NCBI GenBank assembly: GCA_955652635.1
Contig: CATPBN010000235.1
Coordinates: 1 to 11,626 of the forward strand
Length of the DNA: 11,626 nucleotides
DNA from: an uncultured Gemmatimonadaceae bacterium
GTDB lineage: Bacteria; Gemmatimonadota; Gemmatimonadetes; Gemmatimonadales; Gemmatimonadaceae
Direction: 5' to 3'
Both the position numbers and the translations under genes were made by a program. Below, in pieces: positions 5,743 to 11,626 of the stretch (its first letter is position 1; each line of letters starts with the position of its first letter). The notes beneath the pieces were generated by a model. That model was given only the letters and a program-made list of their open reading frames with translations. It had not been told where the DNA came from and made no database searches.

Positions 5743-7827
5743 GTTCTCTTCTCCTAAGACGCCGGCTGTCGCTGATGTGATTAACCTCGCTGCGTTCTCC
5801 AACTGACCCGAAAGTGCTTGCGGCTCCGTTGCCGGTTTGTCGCAGGTGTAGGCGCGACACACGTACGCCGTCGGTATTCCGTCGATGAGCGGTCTGTCGT
5901 TGATAAGCTTCACGGGCGAGCTCACGGTCGGTGCTCCGCCGGCCAGAATGAGCGCTGGAACGTACTGCTCGGCGACGACTCTCTCCAGCGCCTTGAACGG
6001 CGCACTTCTCGTGTCCCCGACTAGTGCGACCTCGATTGCGCCATTCAGTTCCATGTCTGCGCAACCCAGCAAATGGCCAAACGCGGTCGGGTACCTCGTC
6101 ATAGTGTCGGCGAGTGATTCCAAGGTGAAAGCGGCGCGCCGTCGAAATTCCCCGTTTTGCTCCAGCTCTGAAAGATGGAACAGCAGCTCGATGGCGAGCG
6201 ACGTCCCCGACGGCGTCGCATTGTCAGTGACATCGCGCGGCCGGGCAATGAGCTGCTCCGCATCCTTGGCGGTATCGAAGAACGCGCCGGCAGTGTCGTC
6301 CCAGAACCATTCGATCATTGCTCGCGCGATCTCTTCGGCACTCTTGACCCAACGCTGATCGAAAGTGAGTTCGTAGACTGCGAGAAACCCGAGCGCAACG
6401 GCGGCGTGATCCTCGAGGAATCCGCTGATTCGGGTGACGCCCTCTCTGTGCGAGCGCATCACCCTTCCATTGTTCACCATAGTGAGCAGCAGGGATTCCG
6501 CATTTCGGATCGCCAGCTCACGGAAATCCTTGCGGTCGAAGACGCGCGCCGCGGTGGCGACACCGCGCAACATCAGGCCGTTCCAGGAGGCGAGGATCTT
6601 CTCGTCGCGCCCGGGCCAGACCCGCCGGGCGCGCGCGTCGTAGAGAATCCGTCTGCCGCGGACGAGGACGGCCTCGAGCGTCTCTTCGTCTACCCCAGCT
6701 CGCTTGGCGGCGAAACCGGGGTCCGTGCGCACGAAGAGAATGTTCTTCCCCTCGAAGTTTCCTCCACGGTCCACGCCGTAGTAGACCTTGAAAACACGGG
6801 AATCCGCGCCGAGTAGATCGTCGAGCTCCTCTTCGCTCCAGGCGTAGAACTTTCCTTCGTGTCCTTCGCTATCTGCGTCGAGCGAGGAATAGAATCCTCC
6901 CTCGGGGGAAGTCATCTCGCGTCCAACCCATTCGACGGTCTCGATGGTAACTCGCCGCACTTCTTCGCCTTTGGTTGCCTGCCAGAGGTTGGCACCGAGT
7001 CGGATGAGGAGCGCGTTGTCGTAAAGCATCTTCTCGAAATGCGGCACGAGCCAGCTGGCGTCGACAGAGTAGCGGGCAAATCCGCCTCCGACCTGATCGT
7101 AAATCCCGCCGCGCGCCATCTTCTGGAAGGAGTTGGAGACCATCTCGAGAGCGTGAGTGGTACCTGTGCGCTTCCAGTATCTCAGCAGAAAATCGAGAGC
7201 CATTGTCGACGGAAACTTTGGCGCGGTGCCGAACCCTCCATTCCGCTCATCGTACTTCTGCAACAGCGATCGATACGCTGTCTCGAGCACTTTCGGCGAG
7301 AGGTTCCCCTCGCTCTGCGCTCTCACTTTGTTGGTCTCGTAGATCTCCTTCAGCTGGGTCGCGGTCTCGGCGACCTGCTGGCGCCTCGTCGTGTAAGCAT
7401 CGCTCACGGATTCGAGAACGCGGCGGAACGACGGAAGCCCCTGACGGTCATCCGGTGGGTAGTAAGTCCCGCCGAAAAACGGGCTCCCGTCCGGCAACAG
7501 GAACATCGTCATCGGCCAGCCGCCGTGTCCCGTCATTGCCTGCACAGCCTGCATGTAGATGCCGTCGATGTCCGGGCGCTCTTCACGGTCGACCTTTATG
7601 TTGACGAACTTCTCGTTCATGAGGTGAGCGGTGTCTTCATCCTCGAACGACTCGTGCGCCATCACATGGCACCAGTGGCACGCTGCGTAGCCGATGCTCA
7701 GCAGAATTGGCTTGTCTTCGCTCTTTGCCCTCTCGAGCGCCTCGGATCCCCACGGGTACCAGTCGACCGGATTGTCGGCGTGCTGGAGGAGGTAGGGACT
7801 GGTTTCTTTGGCGAGGCGGTTGGGCAT
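5305..7827 (-). CDS. YyaL/SSP411-type DUF255 thioredoxin-fold protein, open frame running into a membrane protein
   Basis: Residues 1 to about 695 match the YyaL/SPATA20 family. An N-terminal thioredoxin-like DUF255 domain opens with MPNRLAKETSPYLLQHADNP and carries the CHWCH motif (Cys50, Cys53), KVDREERPDID (78-88), and GGWPMTMFLLPDG (102-114) holding the cis-proline. A large alpha/alpha-barrel region follows, like that of N-acylglucosamine epimerase or six-hairpin glycosidases (GGIYDQVGGGFARYSVDASWLVPHFEKMLYDNA, EKILASWNGLMLRG). The AYVCRAYTC segment near residue 655 is typical of the family C-terminus. The biochemical role of the family is unsettled. The frame then continues through 145 more residues, giving 840 in total, against about 690 for the family; those residues are listed as a separate gene. 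The start is ATG at 7827, ten bases after the DUF190 stop and without a clear Shine-Dalgarno, so coupling is likely. Confidence 0.88.
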   Translation of the reverse strand: MPNRLAKETSPYLLQHADNPVDWYPWGSEALERAKSEDKPILLSIGYAACHWCHVMAHESFEDEDTAHLMNEKFVNIKVDREERPDIDGIYMQAVQAMTGHGGWPMTMFLLPDGSPFFGGTYYPPDDRQGLPSFRRVLESVSDAYTTRRQQVAETATQLKEIYETNKVRAQSEGNLSPKVLETAYRSLLQKYDERNGGFGTAPKFPSTMALDFLLRYWKRTGTTHALEMVSNSFQKMARGGIYDQVGGGFARYSVDASWLVPHFEKMLYDNALLIRLGANLWQATKGEEVRRVTIETVEWVGREMTSPEGGFYSSLDADSEGHEGKFYAWSEEELDDLLGADSRVFKVYYGVDRGGNFEGKNILFVRTDPGFAAKRAGVDEETLEAVLVRGRRILYDARARRVWPGRDEKILASWNGLMLRGVATAARVFDRKDFRELAIRNAESLLLTMVNNGRVMRSHREGVTRISGFLEDHAAVALGFLAVYELTFDQRWVKSAEEIARAMIEWFWDDTAGAFFDTAKDAEQLIARPRDVTDNATPSGTSLAIELLFHLSELEQNGEFRRRAAFTLESLADTMTRYPTAFGHLLGCADMELNGAIEVALVGDTRSAPFKALERVVAEQYVPALILAGGAPTVSSPVKLINDRPLIDGIPTAYVCRAYTCDKPATEPQALSGQLENAARLITSATAGVLGEENMDRVYSRISQAYGYAVCFITVIVMLFAIKQVVDAAFDLSDPLRAESGGRPIMNFELYKAADRSRAAAQNGPTPPSATQARSKADTLSDIDLRKLYDAEREAAIGNARFHAIRSLVGNLLLITLAAVLFSIHWRWLRRRGALPATA
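5751..5755 (-). promoter_or_regulatory. internal ribosome binding site for the membrane-protein gene
   Basis: On the minus strand AGGAG lies eight bases before the ATG at 5742. It overlaps an out-of-frame TAG (5756-5754), the usual layout of a stop and ribosome binding site between coupled genes. Here the upstream frame reads the same bases as TTA GGA GAA and does not stop. Confidence 0.65.
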
Positions 7828-7837
7828 GAATGGCGTG

Positions 7838-8248
7838 CTACGTCGCGACGTCGCTGGCGCGAGTCGGTCGGTCGGAATCTATCGACCAATCGTCCGGCCT
7901 TTCGTCATCGCTGGCGTGCGGGCGGTACATGATGACCCGTACGCGTTCGAGGGTTATCAGGCCACCACCGACCATTTTATCCAGGTCAGGAAGAATTTCC
8001 TGTATCTTTTCCTCCGTATCAACGCATTCAACGACGATCGGCAGATCCATTGACAATTCCAGAAATCTCGAGGTATGAATGCGGCTGCTCGCGCCGAAGC
8101 TCATGATGCCGCGAGTGATGGTGGCGCCGGCGTAATGACGTTTGCGGAGGAGCTGCACGATCGCCCAATACAGCGGTTCCCCTTCGTACTTGTCGCGCTC
8201 GCCAACGTGTATTCGCATCAGCACTCGCTCGCCTTTGAACCCGTGCAT
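7838..8248 (-). CDS. DUF190 family PII-like protein
   Basis: This 136-residue protein carries the signature of DUF190 (PF02641), a small ferredoxin-like, PII-related fold. Visible parts are RVLMRIHVGERDKYEGEPLY (about 8-27), GATITRGIMSFG and SRIHTSRFLELSMDLPIVVE (41-74), and the closing MVGGGLITLERVRVIMYR (92-109). A polar, acidic tail of about 27 residues follows. No catalytic residues are known for the family. Members often sit beside crcB, as here, where crcB is divergent 78 bp away, so a regulatory or sensing role in fluoride or ion homeostasis is a reasonable inference. The ATG at 8248 has a strong GGAGG (8257-8253) four bases upstream, with a promoter just behind. A Met at residue 11 is a less likely alternative start. 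It heads the minus-strand operon with the YyaL-type gene. Confidence 0.9.
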   Translation of the reverse strand: MHGFKGERVLMRIHVGERDKYEGEPLYWAIVQLLRKRHYAGATITRGIMSFGASSRIHTSRFLELSMDLPIVVECVDTEEKIQEILPDLDKMVGGGLITLERVRVIMYRPHASDDERPDDWSIDSDRPTRASDVAT

Positions 8249-8277
8249 CTTTCCTCCGCCCGCGGGAACTATCTCAA

Positions 8278-8306
8278 ATTAGACGGGGTGACGAGTGAGT
8301 AGTCAA
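8278..8306 (-). promoter_or_regulatory. sigma70-like promoter for the DUF190 operon
   Basis: On the minus strand TTGACT (8306-8301) and TCTAAT (8283-8278) are separated by exactly 17 bases, each one mismatch from the consensus boxes. A start near 8271 would give a leader of about 23 bases carrying the GGAGG site of the DUF190 gene. It lies in the 78-bp gap shared with crcB. Confidence 0.6.
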
Positions 8307-8315
8307 CAGGCGCTC

Positions 8316-8319
8316 GGAG
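8316..8319 (+). promoter_or_regulatory. ribosome binding site marking the original crcB start
   Basis: GGAG is seven bases ahead of the ATG at 8327. That ATG begins MILFLIALG, the expected CrcB N-terminus, while the TTG at 8343 in the main crcB frame has no such site. It therefore supports a start upstream of the apparent frameshift. Confidence 0.65.
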
Positions 8320-8326
8320 AAGCTTG

Positions 8327-8705
8327 ATGATTCTTTTTCTGATTGCGCTTGGGCGGAGCGGTAGGGGCGCTGCTGCGGTACCTCGTTGGCGGGGCTATCC
8401 AGCGCTCAAGCGCGAGCGGATTCCCCGTGAGGACCTTTTTCGTGAATGTCGTAGGTTGCTTTCTCATCGGCGCATTCGTGCGCTTCTTGCTCAACATTCA
8501 GACATCAGCCGAACTGCGTGCGCTGCTCGTCGTCGGATTCTGCGGTGGATTTACGACTTTTTCCACTTTCACCTTCGAAACGGTCGGGCTGATCGAGGGC
8601 GGGGAATACGCTCGCGCCGCGACTTACATTGGAGGCAGTGTGTTGCTATGCATCGTGGCCACCTTTGCGGGGATGGCGACAGTCCGTGCGATTCAACGCC
8701 AATGA
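8327..8705 (+). CDS. crcB: fluoride channel CrcB/Fluc, apparently frameshifted near codon 9
   Basis: CrcB is a small four-helix membrane protein that exports fluoride as an antiparallel dimer. Removing one G from the GGG run at 8351-8353 joins MILFLIALG to GAVGALLRYLVGG and gives a normal 125-residue product. It then carries the RTFFVNVVGCFLIG segment (Asn40), the GFCGGFTTFSTFTFE pore motif (70-84) and four hydrophobic helices. As given, the ATG at 8327 reads into a nonsense frame, and the main frame has a TGA at 8340-8342 followed by a poor TTG start at 8343 that would lack most of helix 1. Everything after the break is intact, which suggests a very recent mutation or a sequence error. The dipeptidase gene starts 10 bases downstream. 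It is divergent from the DUF190 gene, and no fluoride riboswitch is seen. Confidence 0.87.
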
Positions 8706-8715
8706 ATCTTGGAAC

Positions 8716-10164
8716 ATGAAAAAATCGAAGACTGCGGTCAAAGGTAGAGGCGAAATCCCGTCGGATCTGGAAGACTTCCTCAGCAAGAACGACTCGCGCA
8801 TCCATGACGAGCTGTTCGAGTTTCTACGCATCCCGAGTGTCAGCGCGAAATCAGAGCATAACGGCGACACAAAACGCGCTGCCGACTGGGTGAAGAACGC
8901 GCTCGACAAAATCGGCGTGCCGGCGAAGATCTATCCCACGGCGGGACATCCCATTGTCATGGGAGAATGGAGAAAGGCGCCCGGAGCTCCGACTGTTCTC
9001 ATTTACGGGCACTACGATGTGCAGCCCGCCGAGCCGCTCGATCTATGGACATCGCCACCCTTCGAGCCGACGATGCGAAATGGAAAGATCTTCGCTCGCG
9101 GCTCAGTGGACGACAAAGGCCAGCTCTTTCTCCACATCAAGGCACTCGAAGCGCATCTCGCTATGCGGAAGAAACTGCCAGTGAACGTGGTCATAATCGC
9201 CGAGGGAGAGGAAGAGGTCGGCAGCGACAACCTGGCAGAGTTCGTCGTAGAGCAGAAGGAGTTGCTCAAGGCAGACGCGGTCGTGATCTCGGATTCAGCG
9301 ATGTTCGCGCCGGGACTGCCATCGATTCTGTCTTCGCTCCGGGGCCTCGCCTACTTCGAGATCAATGTCCAGGGTCCGGCGGGCGATCTCCACTCGGGAA
9401 GCTACGGCGGCGCGGTCGTAAATCCAGCGATGGCGCTGGCCCGCATCCTCGCGACCTTCCACGACAAAGACGGACGCATTGCGATTCCTGGATTCTACAA
9501 GAAAGTGCGCGAGTGGGATCCAAGAATCCGGAAGCAGATGCGGTCTCTGCCGTTCGACGACAGAACCCTCATGAAGGAGACGAGCGTCGCAGCACTCGGC
9601 GGGGAGAAGGGATATTCCACCCTCGAGAAGCTGTGGATTCGTCCGACGTGCGAGGTGAACGGGATGCTGAGCGGCTACACCGGCGAAGGCGCCAAGACGG
9701 TGCTCCCCGCCAAAGCCATGGCGAAGGTGAGTTGCCGCCTCGTTCCCGACCAGGATCCAGCTGACATCGCGAAACTGATGAAAGCGCATGTGGCGAAGGT
9801 TGCGCCCAAAGGTGTGAAGGTGCGCGTCGACACGCTGCACGGCGGGCGTCCGTGGCGTGCCGAGCTCAATGGTCCCATTTACGATGCCGCGCGGAGTGCA
9901 CTGCGCGCCGCGTTCGGGAAGGAGCCCGTAATAACGGGCGAAGGCGGATCGATTCCCGTCGTCGGAGATTTCCAGAAGATCCTTGGCGCACCGGTGCTGC
10001 TAGTCGGCTTTGGTCTTCCCGGAGAGAATGCGCACGCGCCCGACGAGTGGATGAGCGACGAGAACTTCCGCCTGGGGATGCGCGCCGTCGCCACGCTGTG
10101 GGACGAGTACGGGGGGAAGGCGGGAAGAGGGAAAAGCGAAGAGGTAGAGGATGACCGCGACTGA
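8716..10164 (+). CDS. M20 family metallopeptidase, carnosinase-like dipeptidase
   Basis: This is a 482-residue di-zinc peptidase of the CNDP/PepV branch of family M20, predicted to cleave dipeptides in the cytosol. Expected ligands and catalytic residues are His99 and Asp101 in IYGHYDVQP, Asp132 in the GSVDDKGQ motif (bridging metal), Glu166 and Glu167 in AEGEEEVGS, Asp193 in ISDS, and His440 in GENAHAPDEW. The lid and dimerisation domain spans roughly 207-400, with GPAGDLHSGSYGGAVVNP as its landmark. The last 15 or so residues are charged and unconserved. I chose ATG 8716 because the M20 fold begins soon after (ELFEFLRIPSVSA) and the open frame upstream is crcB read in another phase. Only a weak GGA precedes it, so translation may be coupled to crcB, whose stop is 10 bases away. 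The exact substrate is not determinable; desuccinylase or other M20 activities are less likely given the DDKG and HYDVQP motifs. Confidence 0.93.
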   Translation: MKKSKTAVKGRGEIPSDLEDFLSKNDSRIHDELFEFLRIPSVSAKSEHNGDTKRAADWVKNALDKIGVPAKIYPTAGHPIVMGEWRKAPGAPTVLIYGHYDVQPAEPLDLWTSPPFEPTMRNGKIFARGSVDDKGQLFLHIKALEAHLAMRKKLPVNVVIIAEGEEEVGSDNLAEFVVEQKELLKADAVVISDSAMFAPGLPSILSSLRGLAYFEINVQGPAGDLHSGSYGGAVVNPAMALARILATFHDKDGRIAIPGFYKKVREWDPRIRKQMRSLPFDDRTLMKETSVAALGGEKGYSTLEKLWIRPTCEVNGMLSGYTGEGAKTVLPAKAMAKVSCRLVPDQDPADIAKLMKAHVAKVAPKGVKVRVDTLHGGRPWRAELNGPIYDAARSALRAAFGKEPVITGEGGSIPVVGDFQKILGAPVLLVGFGLPGENAHAPDEWMSDENFRLGMRAVATLWDEYGGKAGRGKSEEVEDDRD

Positions 10165-10208
10165 CACTCGTCGTGCTCTCGCGTCCCGCGTTCCCCTTCC
10201 CCGACCCC

Positions 10209-10955
10209 TTACAGGTCCAGTAGCAACTCGGTATCCGGCTCACACTCCGGGTACGCCGTCCGCTCCAGGACCTCCGGCGAGTCGTTCCGCGCATTGTTGA
10301 CCAGCCTCGAGATCGGGAAGAACTCCAACTCACCGTCCTCGCGGTAGGCCGATTTCTTGAGCAGCTCGAGCTGTCCGTGCTTCCGCTGAGGATCGAGCCA
10401 CCGCTCGTAGGACTCCGGGGCAAGCAGCACCGCCATGCGGTCGTGGAACTGGCTGTACCAGTCGTCCGCATCCTTGACGATGACTGTGCAGGACCACAGC
10501 TCTTCGTCGCTGGCCGCGTCGCGCCAACGACTCCAGAGTCCTGCCATCGCGAATGGAATCCCGTCTTTATGTCGAATGAGGTGCGGAATTTTGCGTCGCT
10601 TCTCGCCTACCCATTCGATAATGCCGTCGACCACGACCAGGCAACGCTGGCTCCGCCATGATTGCTGAAAGGTCGGCGCCGACGCAACTGTCTCGACCCT
10701 CGCGTTGAAAGTCGAGTATTGCATGTCGAACGCGACGACGTTGTCCCTGGTCTCGAGCTTCGACGGTATGAGGTTCCAGTGCATCGTCCTCAGGACCCTC
10801 TCCCGCAGGAACGGGTCATAGTAAACGGCAGGGATGTCCTCGTGCGGATTCAGGTTGTAGCGCGGCTTCCAGTCGCTCGGCACGAACTTCCTGGTGAAGC
10901 CGTAGACCTTTTCAGTAATCCCGTCGGGATTGATGACCGTGGCACGTCCGCACAT
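10209..10955 (-). CDS. yedK: SRAP domain protein (YedK/HMCES), abasic-site DNA-protein crosslink sensor
   Basis: SRAP proteins bind abasic sites in single-stranded DNA and form a stable thiazolidine bond through Cys2 after removal of Met1, shielding the lesion. The 248-residue protein begins MCGRAT, giving Cys2. It has Asn84 in STFNARVETV, the catalytic Glu114 in VDGIIEW and His171 in FHDRMAVLL, so all four key positions are present. The RYNLNP (33-38) and MHWNLIPS (58-65) segments are also typical. The open frame continues 12 codons upstream to 10991, but that start would bury the essential cysteine, so I chose the ATG at 10955. No clear Shine-Dalgarno is seen; instead a perfect 14-bp palindrome ends five bases before the start. 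The gene is convergent with the dipeptidase (44-bp gap) and divergent from the AidB-like gene. Confidence 0.95.
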   Translation of the reverse strand: MCGRATVINPDGITEKVYGFTRKFVPSDWKPRYNLNPHEDIPAVYYDPFLRERVLRTMHWNLIPSKLETRDNVVAFDMQYSTFNARVETVASAPTFQQSWRSQRCLVVVDGIIEWVGEKRRKIPHLIRHKDGIPFAMAGLWSRWRDAASDEELWSCTVIVKDADDWYSQFHDRMAVLLAPESYERWLDPQRKHGQLELLKKSAYREDGELEFFPISRLVNNARNDSPEVLERTAYPECEPDTELLLDL

Positions 10956-10960
10956 AGGCA

Positions 10961-10974
10961 GAACGGTACCGTTC
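10961..10974. promoter_or_regulatory. perfect 14-bp palindrome, candidate operator
   Basis: GAACGGTACCGTTC is identical on both strands and sits five bases before the SRAP ATG, in the gap between two divergent genes of DNA-damage-linked families. It could be a protein-binding operator or form a hairpin in the SRAP leader. It resembles GAAC-N4-GTTC LexA boxes, but the spacing here is six, so I do not call it an SOS box. Confidence 0.45.
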
Positions 10975-11016
10975 GGGAAACTTAGAAGCAACTCGCACCC
11001 GTTCAGTTGCAGTTAA

Positions 11017-11037
11017 CCTAGGGTTACCTTGCCTAGG
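11017..11037. promoter_or_regulatory. pair of CCTAGG palindromes in the divergent control region
   Basis: CCTAGG occurs at 11017-11022 and again at 11032-11037, 15 bases apart start to start. Both lie 38 to 58 bases ahead of the AidB-like start. Two identical short palindromes at this spacing suggest a repressor or activator site. No clear -35/-10 pair could be assigned nearby. Confidence 0.35.
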
Positions 11038-11074
11038 TGATGCGCTTCTCCCGCGACAGGGGAACAGGCGGCCC

Positions 11075-11626
11075 ATGACCGAGTTCTTTCAGGATCCACC
11101 CAGGCTCGGCAACCAGTACGACGACGACGCGCTTCTCCGCGATTATCTTCGTTGGCGACTGCCCGCGAGGATGCACGCCGAGATCGAGCCCGATCTTCAC
11201 CGCCTTGGTCATCGGGCAGCGACAGATATTCTGGCACTCGGCGAATCCGCCGAGGCTTCGCCACCCCGGCACGTGCCGTACGACGCGTGGGGACTCCGCG
11301 TCGATCGCATCGAGACGAGCGATGCCTGGCGTGAGCTCGATCGCATCGCCGCCACGGAGGGAATTGTAGCGACCGCCTACGAGCGCGCTCATGGCCCGCA
11401 TTCGCGCGTTCATCAGTTCGCGCGGCTCTATCTCTATGCCTCGTCGTCCGCGCTCTATAGCTGTCCGCTGGCGATGACTGACGGAGCGGCGAGGTTTCTC
11501 GAGGTGCATGGCGACGAAAGCGTGCGACCGGTGTTCGCGCATTTGACTTCCCGCGATCCAAATGAGTTCTGGACGTCCGGCCAATGGATGACGGAGCGCA
11601 CCGGTGGCTCCGACGTTGGAAGCACA
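11075..11626 (+). CDS. AidB/ACAD11-like acyl-CoA dehydrogenase, N-terminal part (3' end outside window)
   Basis: The first 184 codons are present and run off the right edge. Landmarks are PPRLGNQYDDDALLRDYL (8-25), a helical N-terminal domain, VPYDAWGLRVDRIE (67-80), IVATAYERAHGPHSRVHQFA (97-116), CPLAMTDGAARFL (130-142) and HLTSRDP then FWTSGQWMTERTGGSDV (156-181). The last segment corresponds to the GMTEKQGGSDV flavin and substrate region of E. coli AidB. That N-terminal domain ahead of the dehydrogenase core is characteristic of AidB and its relatives. E. coli AidB belongs to the Ada alkylation response, while other members are ordinary acyl-CoA dehydrogenases, so a repair role is not established here. 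The ATG at 11075 is preceded by AGGCGG (11066-11071) and AGGGGA (11058-11063), neither ideally spaced. No better upstream start is seen. Confidence 0.88.
   Translation, partial: MTEFFQDPPRLGNQYDDDALLRDYLRWRLPARMHAEIEPDLHRLGHRAATDILALGESAEASPPRHVPYDAWGLRVDRIETSDAWRELDRIAATEGIVATAYERAHGPHSRVHQFARLYLYASSSALYSCPLAMTDGAARFLEVHGDESVRPVFAHLTSRDPNEFWTSGQWMTERTGGSDVGST

Noticed and set aside
6859..7932. 357-codon plus-strand open frame
   Set aside because: Antisense to the clearly conserved YyaL-type gene; its product shows no family features and is a high-GC shadow.
8249..8326. Fluoride riboswitch between DUF190 and crcB
   Set aside because: No GGNGAUGG-type consensus or supporting pairing found on either strand.
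8343..8705. crcB starting at TTG 8343 as the intact gene
   Set aside because: No ribosome binding site and most of helix 1 missing, whereas ATG 8327 has a good site and encodes the missing residues one phase off.
8324..8719. 131-codon frame spanning crcB in the phase of its ATG
   Set aside because: After the first nine residues the product is unlike any membrane protein; it is crcB read out of frame.
10165..10208. Terminator between the convergent dipeptidase and SRAP genes
   Set aside because: Only a four-pair CGCG/CGCG hairpin (10180-10190) followed by a mixed C/T run; too weak to call.
10961..10974. Canonical LexA/SOS box
   Set aside because: GAAC and GTTC are six bases apart, not four, and no lexA or recA in the window supports it.
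10956..10991. Start of SRAP 12 codons upstream
   Set aside because: Cys2 must become the N-terminal residue for the thiazolidine link; the longer form would put it at position 14.

Overview
This is an ordinary chromosomal stretch of roughly 60% GC from a bacterium, dense in short operons. No rRNA, tRNA, CRISPR array, insertion sequence or phage gene is visible. Protein style (Tat-type RRDF leader on a secreted amidase, a DUF190/CrcB pair, a YyaL-type DUF255 protein, G-rich GGGCTG spacers) would fit a soil Gemmatimonadota-like organism. That placement is an impression, not a demonstrated assignment.

Layout. Left end, plus strand: the 3' end of nadA (quinolinate synthase), nadC (quinolinate phosphoribosyltransferase) and a 46-residue six-cysteine zinc-ribbon protein, joined by ATGA and TGATG overlaps, so they form one NAD-biosynthesis transcript. 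After a short G-rich spacer comes a Tat-type secreted amidase-signature hydrolase (1397-3043). A 462-base gene-free stretch (3044-3505) with several small hairpins follows. A minus-strand operon then reads right to left: DUF190 PII-like protein (8248 to 7838), YyaL/SSP411-type thioredoxin-fold protein (from 7827), a two-helix membrane protein (5742 to 5305) and a VLCAD/ACAD9-type acyl-CoA dehydrogenase (5275 to 3506). A good sigma70-like promoter sits just ahead of the DUF190 gene. Divergent from it, on the plus strand, are crcB (fluoride channel, apparently frameshifted) and an M20 carnosinase-like dipeptidase (8716-10164). Convergent with that is an SRAP (YedK/HMCES) abasic-site protein on the minus strand. 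Divergent from SRAP across a 119-bp gap starts an AidB/ACAD11-like acyl-CoA dehydrogenase cut by the right edge.

How the genes fit together. nadA and nadC act in consecutive steps from iminoaspartate to nicotinate mononucleotide. DUF190 and CrcB are frequent neighbours, which points to fluoride tolerance. SRAP and the AidB-like enzyme both belong to families linked to DNA damage and share a control region with a perfect 14-bp palindrome, so joint regulation is possible but unproven.

Most notable oddities: (1) crcB needs one base removed near codon 9 to read from its well-placed ATG. (2) The YyaL frame runs without a stop into the membrane protein, which has its own ribosome binding site and ATG. 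(3) The small zinc-ribbon gene after nadC is easily missed. (4) The 3044-3505 gap is unexplained. I found no convincing new multi-gene system.
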